DNA of 64,000 bases, taken from Asterias amurensis. Taxonomy: Eukaryota > Echinodermata > Asteroidea > Forcipulatida > Asteriidae. The notes beneath the pieces are model-generated. The model did no database searches. It worked only from the letters and a program-made list of their open reading frames with translations, and was not told the DNA's origin. The stretch lies in contig NC_092663.1 of assembly GCF_032118995.1 (NCBI RefSeq), positions 1,426,001 through 1,490,000 on the forward strand, in the 5' to 3' direction. Position 1 is the first letter of the stretch, and the number at the start of each line of letters is the position of its first letter. Below, one piece after another: positions 10,401-20,300 of this stretch. The position numbers were made by a program, and so were the translations under genes.

Positions 10401-12671
10401 AAGGGATCACTGTCTTGAGACTAGACTTGAGTAAGTGTAAACACAAACTAGTCCTCATGACACCTGGGATGCTGTTATTGTAACAACACATCTCTCTGTG
10501 AATATACCAATAATAATAGTCTGCCTTGTGATATTTTCAGTTTTACCCAAATGTTATCAAATTGCTGTACTTGCCCCGCCCCTTGTGATTTAAAAAATAT
10601 ATATATATAACAAAAATGTAATCAAACTGCTGGACTTAGATCCCTACCCCTTGTGATTTTTTAAATTTTAAGCAAAAATAAAAAAAAAGAAACTGTTAGA
10701 CTTACCCCTTGGGATTTTTTCAATTTAAGGCCCAAATTTGATAAAACTGCTAGACTTTGCCCCTTGGGATTTTTTTCAATTTGGCCCAAATTTGATAAAA
10801 CTGCTGGACTTACCCCTTGTGAGTTTTTCAATTTAGGCGCAAGTTTGATAAAACTGCTATTAATTTTAGGCAAGGTCCAAACTGGCTTAAACTGCTAGAC
10901 ACCCCTTTGTGTTTTTTTTCCATTTTTAGATGCAAACTTATTTTGTCTTTTAAAATGTTTTTCTTTGTAGTGTTTGTCAGCCATCATCATGACGATGTCA
11001 GAGGTCACCAGTAACAAAGCTCAAAACGGTCTGAATGTGATGTAGGCCTATAACTAAAAAGGTAAACACATAATTCTTAACAATTGTTTGAAGGATGAGT
11101 ATGCAAATCAAATGGAACTAGCGCCCAGATTAAACTCATTTAGCTAAAGGCCAATCACCACCAACGCCATGCAATTGAAGCTTAAAATAACTACAATTGT
11201 TTTTTATTTCACATATTATAAAGTTTCTATCAACTATGACCAGAGACAATTTGGTACACCTTACTAAGTCAAAACTGAGTTAGTTTGAAGGTGACACAGA
11301 GTGTTGTACCAGCACACAATGTGTCATAAAAGTCAGGACTGATTAACAAACAATACACCATCCGAAAATCGGTCTGATATACAATAGTGGCTGCATTTCT
11401 GATAAAATTTTGACTTGGGGTGGGGGGGGGGTGTCTGTATCATCCCCCCCCCCCAATTATAACCTCTTTAGGTCAGTATTCCACCCAGGTTATCTTGCAC
11501 ATTTGAGGGATTGCCTTCAATATAATTGACCAATAAAACCTTGACTTGAGAAAATGAAAGACAGCAAAACATTCTTACACTTGGATTTGTTGTTGTCTTG
11601 TGAGAAATATGAGTAAGGCACCGACCATGAATCGCAGAACCCCCGCCGTTAGCCACAGCAGATAAATAATCTGCCAGGGAATAGTGTAGAAATCCCAGAC
11701 AGTGCTTTAATTTCCATTTAGCCAAATACCCAAATACAATGATAAACTATGGTGCAGCCTGCCTTGTCTGCCACGTTTGTATAATAATCGGACAATTAAA
11801 GTTAAGGCAAAAGGGGGATAAGGGGTGCATTATTTCTGCTATTAACTTTCCCTCATTTAATGGGTGAAAAGTGTATCACCACAGGGGCCTGCCACCACAC
11901 AGGTGGTTATTCACGTCACCATTAGCTTCTCTCCGCACCCAGTGGTAAATGAGTACCTGTGCGGGCAGAGTTGGTTCTTGTGATTGATTAACTTACATTA
12001 TTTGGCGACACAGACTAAACTTCTCAGGGAGCTGAGATGGTTTAAGGAATGATTTAAGGCCCTGTGAGCAGGGAGAATAATGTTGAATCGCCATGAGCGT
12101 CACTGCGTTACAGACCTGAGCGCTACAAGAAGCCACCATTATTGTTATTATTATATAAAGAGGTGGTCTAGATTACCTATGCAAGAAAAAAAATATTGGC
12201 TTATAACTACATAATTCTTACAAAATTTACCCAGTCAGTTTCCCTTGTGGTTTATATTGATATCTGAAACAAAAAGTTGCATCCCCTTAAGGTGATCCCC
12301 TAGCTGCCGCTTCCCAGGTTGTATCATAATTTGGGTGTGATCCCTGGCTACACGGCAGTTAACGGTTGTATGGCTTCTGACTGGCACCCCGAACAAAGAT
12401 ATTGACAGAATAGGGACACCGTCAATATAGGGCTAGATAGCTCAGTTGGTAGAGCGCCGGCACGTTAATCCGGAGGTCGTTGGTTCGAATCCCACTCTAG
12501 TCAATTCTTTGTTCAACCCCCAAAATAACTACAAATTTTTATCTGTTAACTTGTCCTTTCAGGGCCAGTAGTTCAAAGTACGAATGGAGTATCCCCTACC
12601 GACACCTTGAAGGCTGCATAAAAAGGAGATCAACTGCCTTGGAAAACATCAGTTTCATCAAGACATCCTAG
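7461..12671 (+). CDS. Candidate small multi-exon gene, unknown product (about 94 aa)
   Basis: I do not recognise this protein. Exon 1 (7461-7562) starts at an ATG in good context directly after the CRE promoter, encodes 34 residues beginning MDDGSTSCSNNFCADVF, and ends at ATG before GTAAGTTG. Exon 2 (9440-9513) follows TATTGCAG, stays in frame (GCTGELRFNCRESLHV) and ends before GTAAGTG in phase 2. A third exon after CTTTCAG (12563) continues in frame (EASSSKYEWSIPYRHLEG) to TAG at 12669-12671. The phases agree and each junction has consensus GT-AG. Against it: the product is short, has no known domain, and the exon candidates at 10357-10430, 10971-11061 and 13635 allow other joinings. It could be a non-coding transcript or an alternative 5' end of the DNAAF1 transcript. 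Confidence 0.3.
7690..9299. other. Intronic or intergenic sequence, no gene
   Basis: Non-coding on inspection. It holds a short direct repeat around CTTAGCATCAATATGC (8180-8265), a repeated CAAAATGCACTGAAAATATA (8753 and 8798), and CTCF-like words at 7967-7983, 9131-9146 and 9183-9199. Confidence 0.45.
9899..10269. mobile_element. TTAA-flanked MITE, family B (GGACACTATTGG), copy 1
   Basis: The ends GGACACTATTGGTTATTACT and ACCAATAGTGTCCAGTGTCT plus TTAA are inverse copies. Inner blocks (GTAATTTTCCACGAATTTGA, CATATGTTGAGATACACCAA) match copies at 44694-45001 and 57339-57587. Non-coding. Confidence 0.8.
10357..10430 (+). pseudogene. Decayed duplicate of candidate exon 2
   Basis: Same 74-bp length as 9440-9513, same TATTGCAG acceptor and GTAAGTG donor, and similar start (GGTTGTACTG). 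An in-frame TGA interrupts it in the frame used by the first copy, so it could be skipped or dead. Confidence 0.4.
10971..11061 (+). other. Exon-like segment with consensus splice sites
   Basis: A pyrimidine-rich acceptor (TTTTTCTTTGTAG) precedes TGTTTGTCAGCC, and AAAAAG/GTAAAC follows. Joined directly to exon 1 (7461-7562) it stays open for about 24 codons to a TAG; joined to exon 2 it stops after seven. It may be an alternative or untranslated exon. Confidence 0.25.
11062..12215. other. No gene seen
   Basis: Spacer sequence. The one oddity is a G-run followed by a C-run (11417-11452), which can pair into a hairpin or form a quadruplex. No coding frame is supported. Confidence 0.5.
12216..12520 (+). 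repeat. tRNA-derived SINE with an Asn-like tRNA part
   Basis: At 12433-12505 a near-complete tRNA cloverleaf can be drawn: GGCTAGA pairs with TCTAGTC, the D stem is GCTC/GAGC, the anticodon is GTT, and the T loop is TTCGAAT. Base 33 is not T and two stem pairs fail, so it is unlikely to be a working tRNA. The flanking body (TTTCCCTTGTGGTTTA, GAACAAAGATA) recurs at 40540-40745 and 41120-41235, marking a SINE. Confidence 0.7.
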
Positions 12672-12725
12672 CAGCTCATCTGTGGATCATGAATGAACAA
12701 AAGTAAGAGATTCTATTTAGATGAG

Positions 12726-12904
12726 TAAAGCCTTATTCATACTTCCTGCGAATACGAATGCAAAGCGAATGTTGACGTCACAAATTATCAACGAATAACA
12801 ATAGCAGTTCAAATCTAATTAACTCACTTATGAATATTGTTGCGAAAAGAGGGTTAAAGCCTCAAATTCGCATTGCATTCGTAGGAAGTATAAACCGGGC
12901 TTTA
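12726..12904. mobile_element. MITE, family C (TAAAGCC ends), copy 1
   Basis: TAAAGCCTTATTCATACTTC and its inverse GAAGTATAAACCGGGCTTTA frame a non-coding core; the arms also hold GCGAATACGAATGC against GCATTGCATTCG. A second copy lies at 17774-17965. Confidence 0.8.
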
Positions 12905-13049
12905 CATGTGTTGATATTTGATGCTTTACATGCAGTGGGTTGTTTTGGTGCTGATATTTGATGCTTTACATGTAGCGAGTTGTTTTGATAGCTCACTATA
13001 CAGTTTGCATCTTGTAAATAAGTACACCATTGCAAGCAAGCAAGCATAA

Positions 13050-13470
13050 ACGCGTTTTTCTTTTGGCGCTAACTTGGTGGTGCGTGCGGATCGAAATGGT
13101 ACAGCACGGACGATTTCGAATAAGACTAAAGGGACCTGGACACGTGCACGTGGCATGTGGGGTCCTACTTCCGGCTCGGGCCACTGGGTGGTTGATCTTA
13201 AAGGTGCATTCGGGCTCCTCATCTGCTAGGATGGTGCCGGTGTTATCACAAATGGTTGACCAACGGAAGTAGTCCCTAAGTTCTTTCCAACTAGGGACCG
13301 CGATAGTACAGTAGGGGACTGTCCCTCCTTCTGGGACGGCGGACCTGACCCATCCGACAGGATGGTGCAAAGGCCCTGATGACTCTGGAAACCGTGTGGG
13401 GCAGGTATCCTGGGACCTTCACGTGGTAGCCCTGTTTTTGACGAACCTTACCAGGATGAATAGGCCAAAT
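13050..13470 (-). other. GC-rich segment with open minus-strand frames, unrecognised
   Basis: Unlike its AT-rich surroundings, this stretch is GC-rich and open on the minus strand for 124 codons (13370-12996), with words such as WKELRDYFRWSTICDNTG. I recognise no family. It may be a decayed coding remnant or an unknown repeat; the neighbouring open frames on both strands are likely a by-product of base composition. Confidence 0.2.
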
Positions 13471-13772
13471 TTGAAACTGAAACATATTGCTTGTATGGGT
13501 GTACTTAGCTACAAGATTGCCCTACAATTGTATTTTGTTCAACCAGATTATTAAAACAAGACTAATGCAAGAATAAATGCTTTGTTTTACATGTGAACCA
13601 ACTGCGAGGTGGCATAACAACTGCATCTCCTCAGGACTGATTGTCATCCATGAAACAGCACCAAAGTCCAGTTGTAAGCGAGGGCTTAATGAACGAAGCC
13701 AGGGAGATTCATGCTCAACAGAATGGAGGGCTGTATGACACCTCTTGCAGCCTCAGGACTATTTTGTGTATT

Positions 13773-14897
13773 TATCCAATTTCGCTCAAATTTTGTCCAA
13801 AAATTCCACAAGAGCCTTGCATATTTATCCAATTTTGCTCTAATTTTGCCCAAAAATTCCACAAGACTGTAGCCTTGCGTTTTTATCCAGATTTTGCTCA
13901 AATTCCACAAGACTGTAGCCTTACGTTTTTATCCAAATTTTCCCCACAAATTCCACAAGACTATAGCCCTGCGTTTTTATCTAATTCTGCCCAAAAATTC
14001 CACAAGACTATAGCCTTGCGTTTTTATCCAAATTTTCCCCAAAAATTCTACAAGACTATAGCCTTGCGTTTTTATCTTATTCTGCCCGAAAATTCCACAA
14101 GACTACAGCCTTACATTTTTACAAATTTTGCTCAAATTTTTTCGAAAAATTCCACAAGACTATAGCCTTGCGTTTTTATCTAATTCTGCCCAATAATTCC
14201 ACAAGACTACAGCATTGCATTTTTGTCCAAATTTTTCCACAACTTTTACAAGACTATAGCCTTGCGTTTTTATCTAATTTTTCGCAAAAATTCCACAAGA
14301 CTACAGCCTTGCATTTTTATCCAAATTTGTCCACAAATTTCACAAGACTATAGCCTTGCGTTTTTATCTGATTTTGTGCAAACATTCCACAAGACTACAG
14401 CCTTGCATTTATATCAAATTTCCCCCAAAAATTCCACAAGACTACAGCCTTGCATTTTTATCAAATTTTCCCCACAAATTCCACAAGACTATAGCCTTGC
14501 ATTTTTATCCAAATTTTTCCACAAATTTCACAAGACTATAGCCTTGCGTTTTTATCTAATTCTGCCCAAAAATTCCACAAGACTATAGCCTTGCGTTTTT
14601 ATCCAAATTTCCCCCAAAAATTTCACAAGACTATAGCCTTGCGTTTTTATCTAATTTTGCGCAAAAATTCCACAATACTACAGCCTTGCATGATATCAAA
14701 TTTTCCCCAAAATTTCACAAGACTATAGCCTTGCGTTTTTATCTAATTCTGCCCAAAAATTCCACAAGACTATAGCCTTGCGTTTTTATCCAAATTTCCC
14801 CCAAAAATTCCACAAGACTATAGCCTTGCGTTTTTATCTAATTCTGCCCAAAATATCCACAAGACTATAGCCTTGCGTTTTTATTAAATTTTGCTCA
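13773..14897. repeat. 47-bp minisatellite, about 24 units
   Basis: Unit words are TTCCACAAGACTATAGCCTT followed by GCGTTTTTATC and a variable (C/A)-rich spacer. The period is 47 bp for most neighbours (for example 14162 to 14209). The array stays open for up to 174 codons in the plus direction because few units carry stops; the resulting repeat peptide is not evidence of a gene. Confidence 0.9.
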
Positions 14898-15004
14898 ATA
14901 TGATTGTTCAAGAATAAATGCTGATGCTATTTATGGACAAGTCAACTATTAGTTGATTCGTCTGAACTCGTAACTGTTGTCTCATTATTTGTCTCACTGT
15001 CTAC

Positions 15005-15170
15005 TTGGCCGCCATGTTTTCCCACATTGCATTAAATTGGGTGTGTATTAATTTAATGGGAGTTTCCTTGCGCAAAATGACTTGCTAAAAGCGACTGATA
15101 TACACACCCAATTGTACTGTGGGCAAAAATGACAGCCTGAGGGCCCACCGGGATAAGGTGGGCCCTCAAT
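15005..15170. repeat. Inverted repeat followed by a perfect GC hairpin
   Basis: CCCACATTGCATTAAATTGG with GTGTGTATT (15020-15050) is inversely matched by ATACACACCCAATTGTACTG (about 15100-15120). Just after it, TGAGGGCCCACC, a 7-base loop and GGTGGGCCCTCA (15136-15167) form a perfect 12-bp stem. Confidence 0.6.
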
Positions 15171-15721
15171 ATTTAAGTGGGGGGGGGGTTAAGGCAAATA
15201 AAACACAAGTTACAAGGAGAGTCATGTCCAATTTTTTATTGAAAAATTTGGCCAAAAAAAAAGCAGAGTCGTGCAAACACCTGTGCCTGTTGGTGGACCC
15301 CCTCGGCCACCTGGAACTTGTGATGATCTTAAGGCCCAAGTGCAATGGTCGATATGTTTTCTGTTCAGAGAAGTTCAATTAGATGTACTCCTAGTATCTA
15401 CTTCAATGTTGTAATGTCTCACAAAATATAGACGAGCTAGACGCAATTTGCTGAAACTGCAACTTCTAAGGGCCTTGTCACATGAGGCATTTTTTACAGG
15501 CAACTTAATAAAGGCAACCATCTGCGGTGCTTGCTACCGAACCACTTTGGTAGCACACAAGTAATTTTAATAACATTGTTGTACGATCCCTAAGATTATG
15601 TGAACTGTCAAATGTGAATAGATTCTGTTTTTGGAGATTGTCATGAACTGGTTGATTGTACATTGCCTTGTGTGACATGACCCTTAGCTTGGTAATCTGT
15701 TTGTAACTTCTTAACATAATC
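15171..15721. other. No gene seen
   Basis: A G-run at 15179-15188 and otherwise mixed sequence. Open frames here are short and unrecognised. Confidence 0.45.
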
Positions 15722-15885
15722 CCAGTCGTGACACTTGTGTCCTTAAAAGCTAGACACTTAACCACGATGCCTCGACCTTTGGATGGGATGTAAAGCCATT
15801 GGTCCCGTGTATTGTGTAACGCTCATAATAGAGCCCAGTACACTTATCGAAAAGAGAAGGGGTTCGCCCCGGTGTTCCTGGTTTG
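15722..15885 (+). repeat. SINE body fragment (head missing)
   Basis: GTGACACTTGTGTCCTTAAA, TTTGGATGGGATGTAAAGCC and AAGAGAAGGGGTTCGCCCCG match the body of the full SINE at 19862-20690. The tRNA-like head is absent. Confidence 0.75.
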
Positions 15886-15912
15886 ATTGGCACATATTGT
15901 GTCATGGTGCTA

Positions 15913-16052
15913 TGTAAAGGCCGAGTTATAGTCGGTCGCGCGATGGTCGGGCGTCGGAAATTGTGACACGCGATCATAAAAAGACACGATTTTTAGGCCT
16001 CAGTCTTAGGATTGCACGCAAGATTTCCGTCGCGCGAACCGGCCTTTAAAGG
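15913..16052. mobile_element. MITE-like GC-rich inverted repeat
   Basis: TAAAGGCCGAGTTATAGTCG and GTCGCGCG near the left end are imperfectly answered by CGTCGCGCGAACCGGCCTTTA at the right end. Short and non-coding. Confidence 0.5.
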
Positions 16053-16217
16053 AGTAGGTTTCATAATACAAAAATTGAGTTCCACAATTGAGTTCCTTGC
16101 TGCAGGAAAATACTGAATGTTGAGGAACGTCACTGACTGAATGGATATGCTTGCTGTTTAAGGAGCCACTATTATTGTTATAAAGGTGAATTAATTGTCT
16201 GTGTTCATTTCTTTCAG

Positions 16218-17281
16218 CTTGTCTTCCTAAGTTGAACACCCTCCAGATTTCCCACAATCGACTGTCGACCGCTTCAGATATTCAGGAGTTGGAGCGATGC
16301 GACAACCTCAGCGTTGTGGATATGTCTCATAACAGACTGGAAGACCCGGAAATTGTTAATGTTCTCGCTAACATGAAGATATGTGTAAGTTAGAGCACTT
16401 TACCACCATATCTCTCAGAAGGACTCCAACCCCACATTTCCAACCGCCAGTCTATGCGATCTTATTACAAACATCTTTTAAGGAAACTCTTGCCAAAACA
16501 TCATGGGGTGAAAGATCATTTACTTCTGTTGCCCCTTTATTATGGAACGACTTGCCGGATCAATAGCTTTGTTCAAAACTTCCCTCAAGACTCGCCTAAT
16601 CAGGACTTCATAACTTTCCCGTTTATTATGTCACTGCGTCATGAGCATCTTTAGATGGTTCCAGCGCATTATAAATGCCCATTATTATTATTATTATTAT
16701 ATTATACCTTTGGTTTTTAGAAGTTCAGTTAGGTTGTTAAGCAGTTTACAACAGCTTCTTATAGTTTTCAATCTGCATTTTTTGTTAGGTGAGGTTTGCG
16801 GTAGCACCATGTGTAAATACCTATGAGTTGATAGTGTTGGTAATAAAAAGAAACAACGGTTTCAGAACCAAAATTCCTCTAAAAAGATTTATACGTGGTG
16901 CTACTGCAAACCTAACCTTATTATACTCACACCACGCAAAGTTTCAAACCCTACTAAAGATGTATTTTCTCAAATGCATCCACGGTCTAGCTCCTCCCTA
17001 CCTATCTGAACTTATAACGATCACGCAACCATCCCGCTACTCCCTTCGCTCCTCTCAAGGCATCATGCTGAACCACCCATCTCCAAAGATGCTACCCACA
17101 CTTGGTGATAGAGCCTTCACTACTGCCGCTCCCAAACTGTGGAATAAACTCCCAATATCTCCCCGTAATCAACAATCTGTCAATATGTTCAAAACACTGC
17201 TCAAAACTCACCTGTTCTGTTAAACATTTATCTATGTCAAGCGCATTTGAACATGTATATGGAAAATGCGCTATATAAGTA

Positions 17282-17317
<36 letters not shown>

Positions 17318-20300
17318 TACCAACAAAACAAACATTCTTCTAAAGAGATTTGCGCATGGTGCTACTGCAAACGTTACCTAATTATACTACCACCATGCAA
17401 AGTTTCAAACCCTACTTAAGGTGTATTTTCTTGTATTTCAGAGAGTGTTGAACCTGATGGGAAATACAGTCGTTAAGAAGATTAAGAATTACAGGAAGAC
17501 TCTCATTCTCAGATTGGTAAGAACTCTTAATATCCAATATTTAATGGTGCAAGTAGTATGTCACTCTCAGTGAAATCTGAGCCGAAGTGATTAGCTTTCA
17601 GGCTTCTCAGATGCAACCTGGGTGGAGAGGAGCAATTATGATCAGTGTTGCGACTCACCAGGCCAGGATTCGAACCCACATTCTGTAAATTACAGAACTT
17701 GAGTCCACTGCCCTAGACACTCTGCCAGATACCCCTTGATCAAAGATATGGACAAAATAGGGAGACCGACATCATAAAGCCTGGTTCATACTTCATGCGA
17801 ATGCGTTGCGAATTGGACCTGAATTTGACGTCACAGCTCTGTTTTCGCAGCGATATATGCAAGAAAGTTATACACAACTCAACCCCTGCGAACTATTTGT
17901 AACGACTACGTGACACCATTATTCGTATCACATTCGCATTTGTAGGTAGTATGAACTGGGCTTTCGGGTTAGACGGCTCAGTAGAGCACCAGGGATGGAT
18001 TTCACAAAGAGTTATTAGGACTAGTCCTAATTTAGGGCTAGTCCTAAGAGATATCAAAAACGTATGGCTAGTCCTAAGTTAGGACTAGTAACTCGTCCTA
18101 ACTGGAGATAAGACTAGTCCTAACTCTTTGTGAAATCCACCCCAGCTTTCTCCATTAGGACGTCCACCGTCCCGTGGTGGTCCGAGAAACGAACTCCCTC
18201 CAAGCCTCCCTGTCCAGCTGTTGATTTCACCAAATTCTTTCTAATCTAGGATTATTCTTAGGACTAAAGGCGAGTTACGTTCCATATCCGAAGACGTTGG
18301 GCGCATTGAACCCATCCCAAGTTAGGACGGGTTACTCGCCCTAACTCAAGATAGGATTAATCCTAGCGTTTCATGAAATCAGCTGTTGAGCTGTGGCATT
18401 AGCTAATGTATGCTACTTTAAGTGCTCGAATTTTGTCAGTCCCTCTAGCTTTCGCCTTCCTCTTCCAGTCGGCCAGAAACACATCGATGCTCTAATTTCC
18501 CTCATGGTTTTAACATTTATTTTAGAGGAAACTGTTTTTAGCTTTAATTACCGATGAGCATTTGGAACTTATTTTTTTTATTGTGTTTTTTTTTCCCCAG
18601 AGAAATCTGACATATTTGGACGACCGCCCAGTTTTTCCACGGGAGCGAGCTTGTACTGAAGCTTGGTAAGTACAATTTTAAAAAGTATAAAGTAGTTTCC
18701 ATTTTTTACAATCCAGTTTGTTGTTTTCAGTTTGTAGTTTGTTAGCAGAAATATTGTGCTAAGCGACAGGGCTCAAGTTCACAAGAGACAGTAAACTGTT
18801 TGAAATGTTAAAACCAAACTGGCTCTTTTCAGAGCCAACACTTCCTCAAAACAGAATTATTACATGGTTGTGCTCGCAAGTTTACAATTATGTATAGTTA
18901 ATTCTTATCCATCACAACATGCAAAGCTTAAAACATCACTTATCGAGTTATGTTGTCTGTTTGTATCCAGGCTTCAAGGAGGCAGGGAAGCTGAGAAAGA
19001 AGAACGACAACGTTGGATTAACAACGAAAGAGCAAAGATACAGGCCAGCGTTGATGGTAAGGGTTGCCTTAGACATGTCCGTCTTATTAATAATGAAAGA
19101 GCAAAGATACAGGCCAGCGTTGATGGTAAGGGTTGCCTTAGACATGTCCGTCGCATTGTTTTAAAGGTTTGCTGTACTTCTTGGGCTAGTTTCATAAAAT
19201 TCTGTGTCACATCTCAAACCGCCATTAACAGAGGGCAGTAGTCATGGCTGATCCAATAGTTGAACTTAGAAGTCGTCTCAGTCTCAATCCTTTAAGGCCA
19301 TTATGCTAACAGTCTGTAAGCAGAATTATTGTGCTAAGCAACATGGCCCAATTGTTCCAAAAGCCTGTAAGCACAAAAACTTGCTTAACACAGAAAAGCT
19401 GTACCACACTTTTCAGATTAGAATTTTGGTGTATAAAAACTTACCTACTTTTACACAACCACATTTGTTCGAATAGAAGTCTTTCTCAAAATGACTATTG
19501 TCAAAGCTGCAGTAGGCTTCTAACCAAAAGTTTTTCTTTCTTTAAGTTTAAGATTGATTACTAAACTTATTCTTCCCTTTAACAGCTTTATTGGAGATAC
19601 GCAATCGAGCCCAAGCTGCTCGAAAACAAAAAGAAGAAGAAGAAGAAAAGAACTCCGCTCCAGAGACGAGTCTCTCTCCGGCTGAAGATGAACACCTGTT
19701 TACATTTGACGTCAGTAAAGCGCCCTCTAGTGCTGAGAAGAAGACAGGGATGATGATTGAGGAGGTGACATCACAAGGTAATAATTGTCTCTTTGTGTTT
19801 TATTTGATTTCTGAAAATAAAGTAAAATCAAAGATCTTACTTGTATGCTTACAAATGAAGGTGTCGTGGCCGAAATGTTAAGAGCACTGCCAAATCAAGC
19901 TCTGAACTGTTCAAGGGAGTGTGGGTTCAGGAGTTGTGACACGTGTGTCTTTAAGCAAGAAACTTAACCATTGCTTTGCCTTCGGATGGGACAAGAAGCT
20001 GTATGTCCTGTGTGTTGTTATAACAAGTGTGTTGGTATTCAAGCCTCACGAAGTCTCAACTTGGATGCCTTGAAAAGTTGCAGCGCAAGGCTCTTCGTAT
20101 TATCTTGTCCTACGATTACTGTGAAAGTAAGTCTTTTGCTGAAATTTATTCCCAGCTTGGCCTCCCTGCCATGGATGTTAAACTTGAGCAGCTCTTCGTT
20201 AATTTTTGTAAATCCCTCCTCACTTCTGACAGATATAAACAATGACTTCCCCCACCTAGAAACAACAACCTGAGAAATTCCAATAAACTTTGTACAATTA

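Larger units (their letters stand above)
9300..10930. repeat. Degenerate minisatellite, second block, with a higher-order duplication
   Basis: Units share TTTGATCAAACTGCTGGACT and CCCCTTGTGATTTTTTCAAT. Within the block a segment carrying a 74-bp exon-like sequence with splice sites occurs twice (9420-9620 and 10330-10530). A TTAA MITE interrupts the array at 9899-10269. Confidence 0.7.

Noticed and set aside
12433-12505. Functional tRNA-Asn gene
   Set aside because: The cloverleaf nearly folds, but base 33 is not T, two stem pairs fail, and it is embedded in a SINE body repeated at 40.5-41.2 kb.
18864-19241. A single-exon 125-codon protein at the DNAAF1 coiled-coil exon
   Set aside because: The frame is the DNAAF1 exon read through into its intron; real boundaries at 18971 and 19056 (or 19125) have splice consensus.
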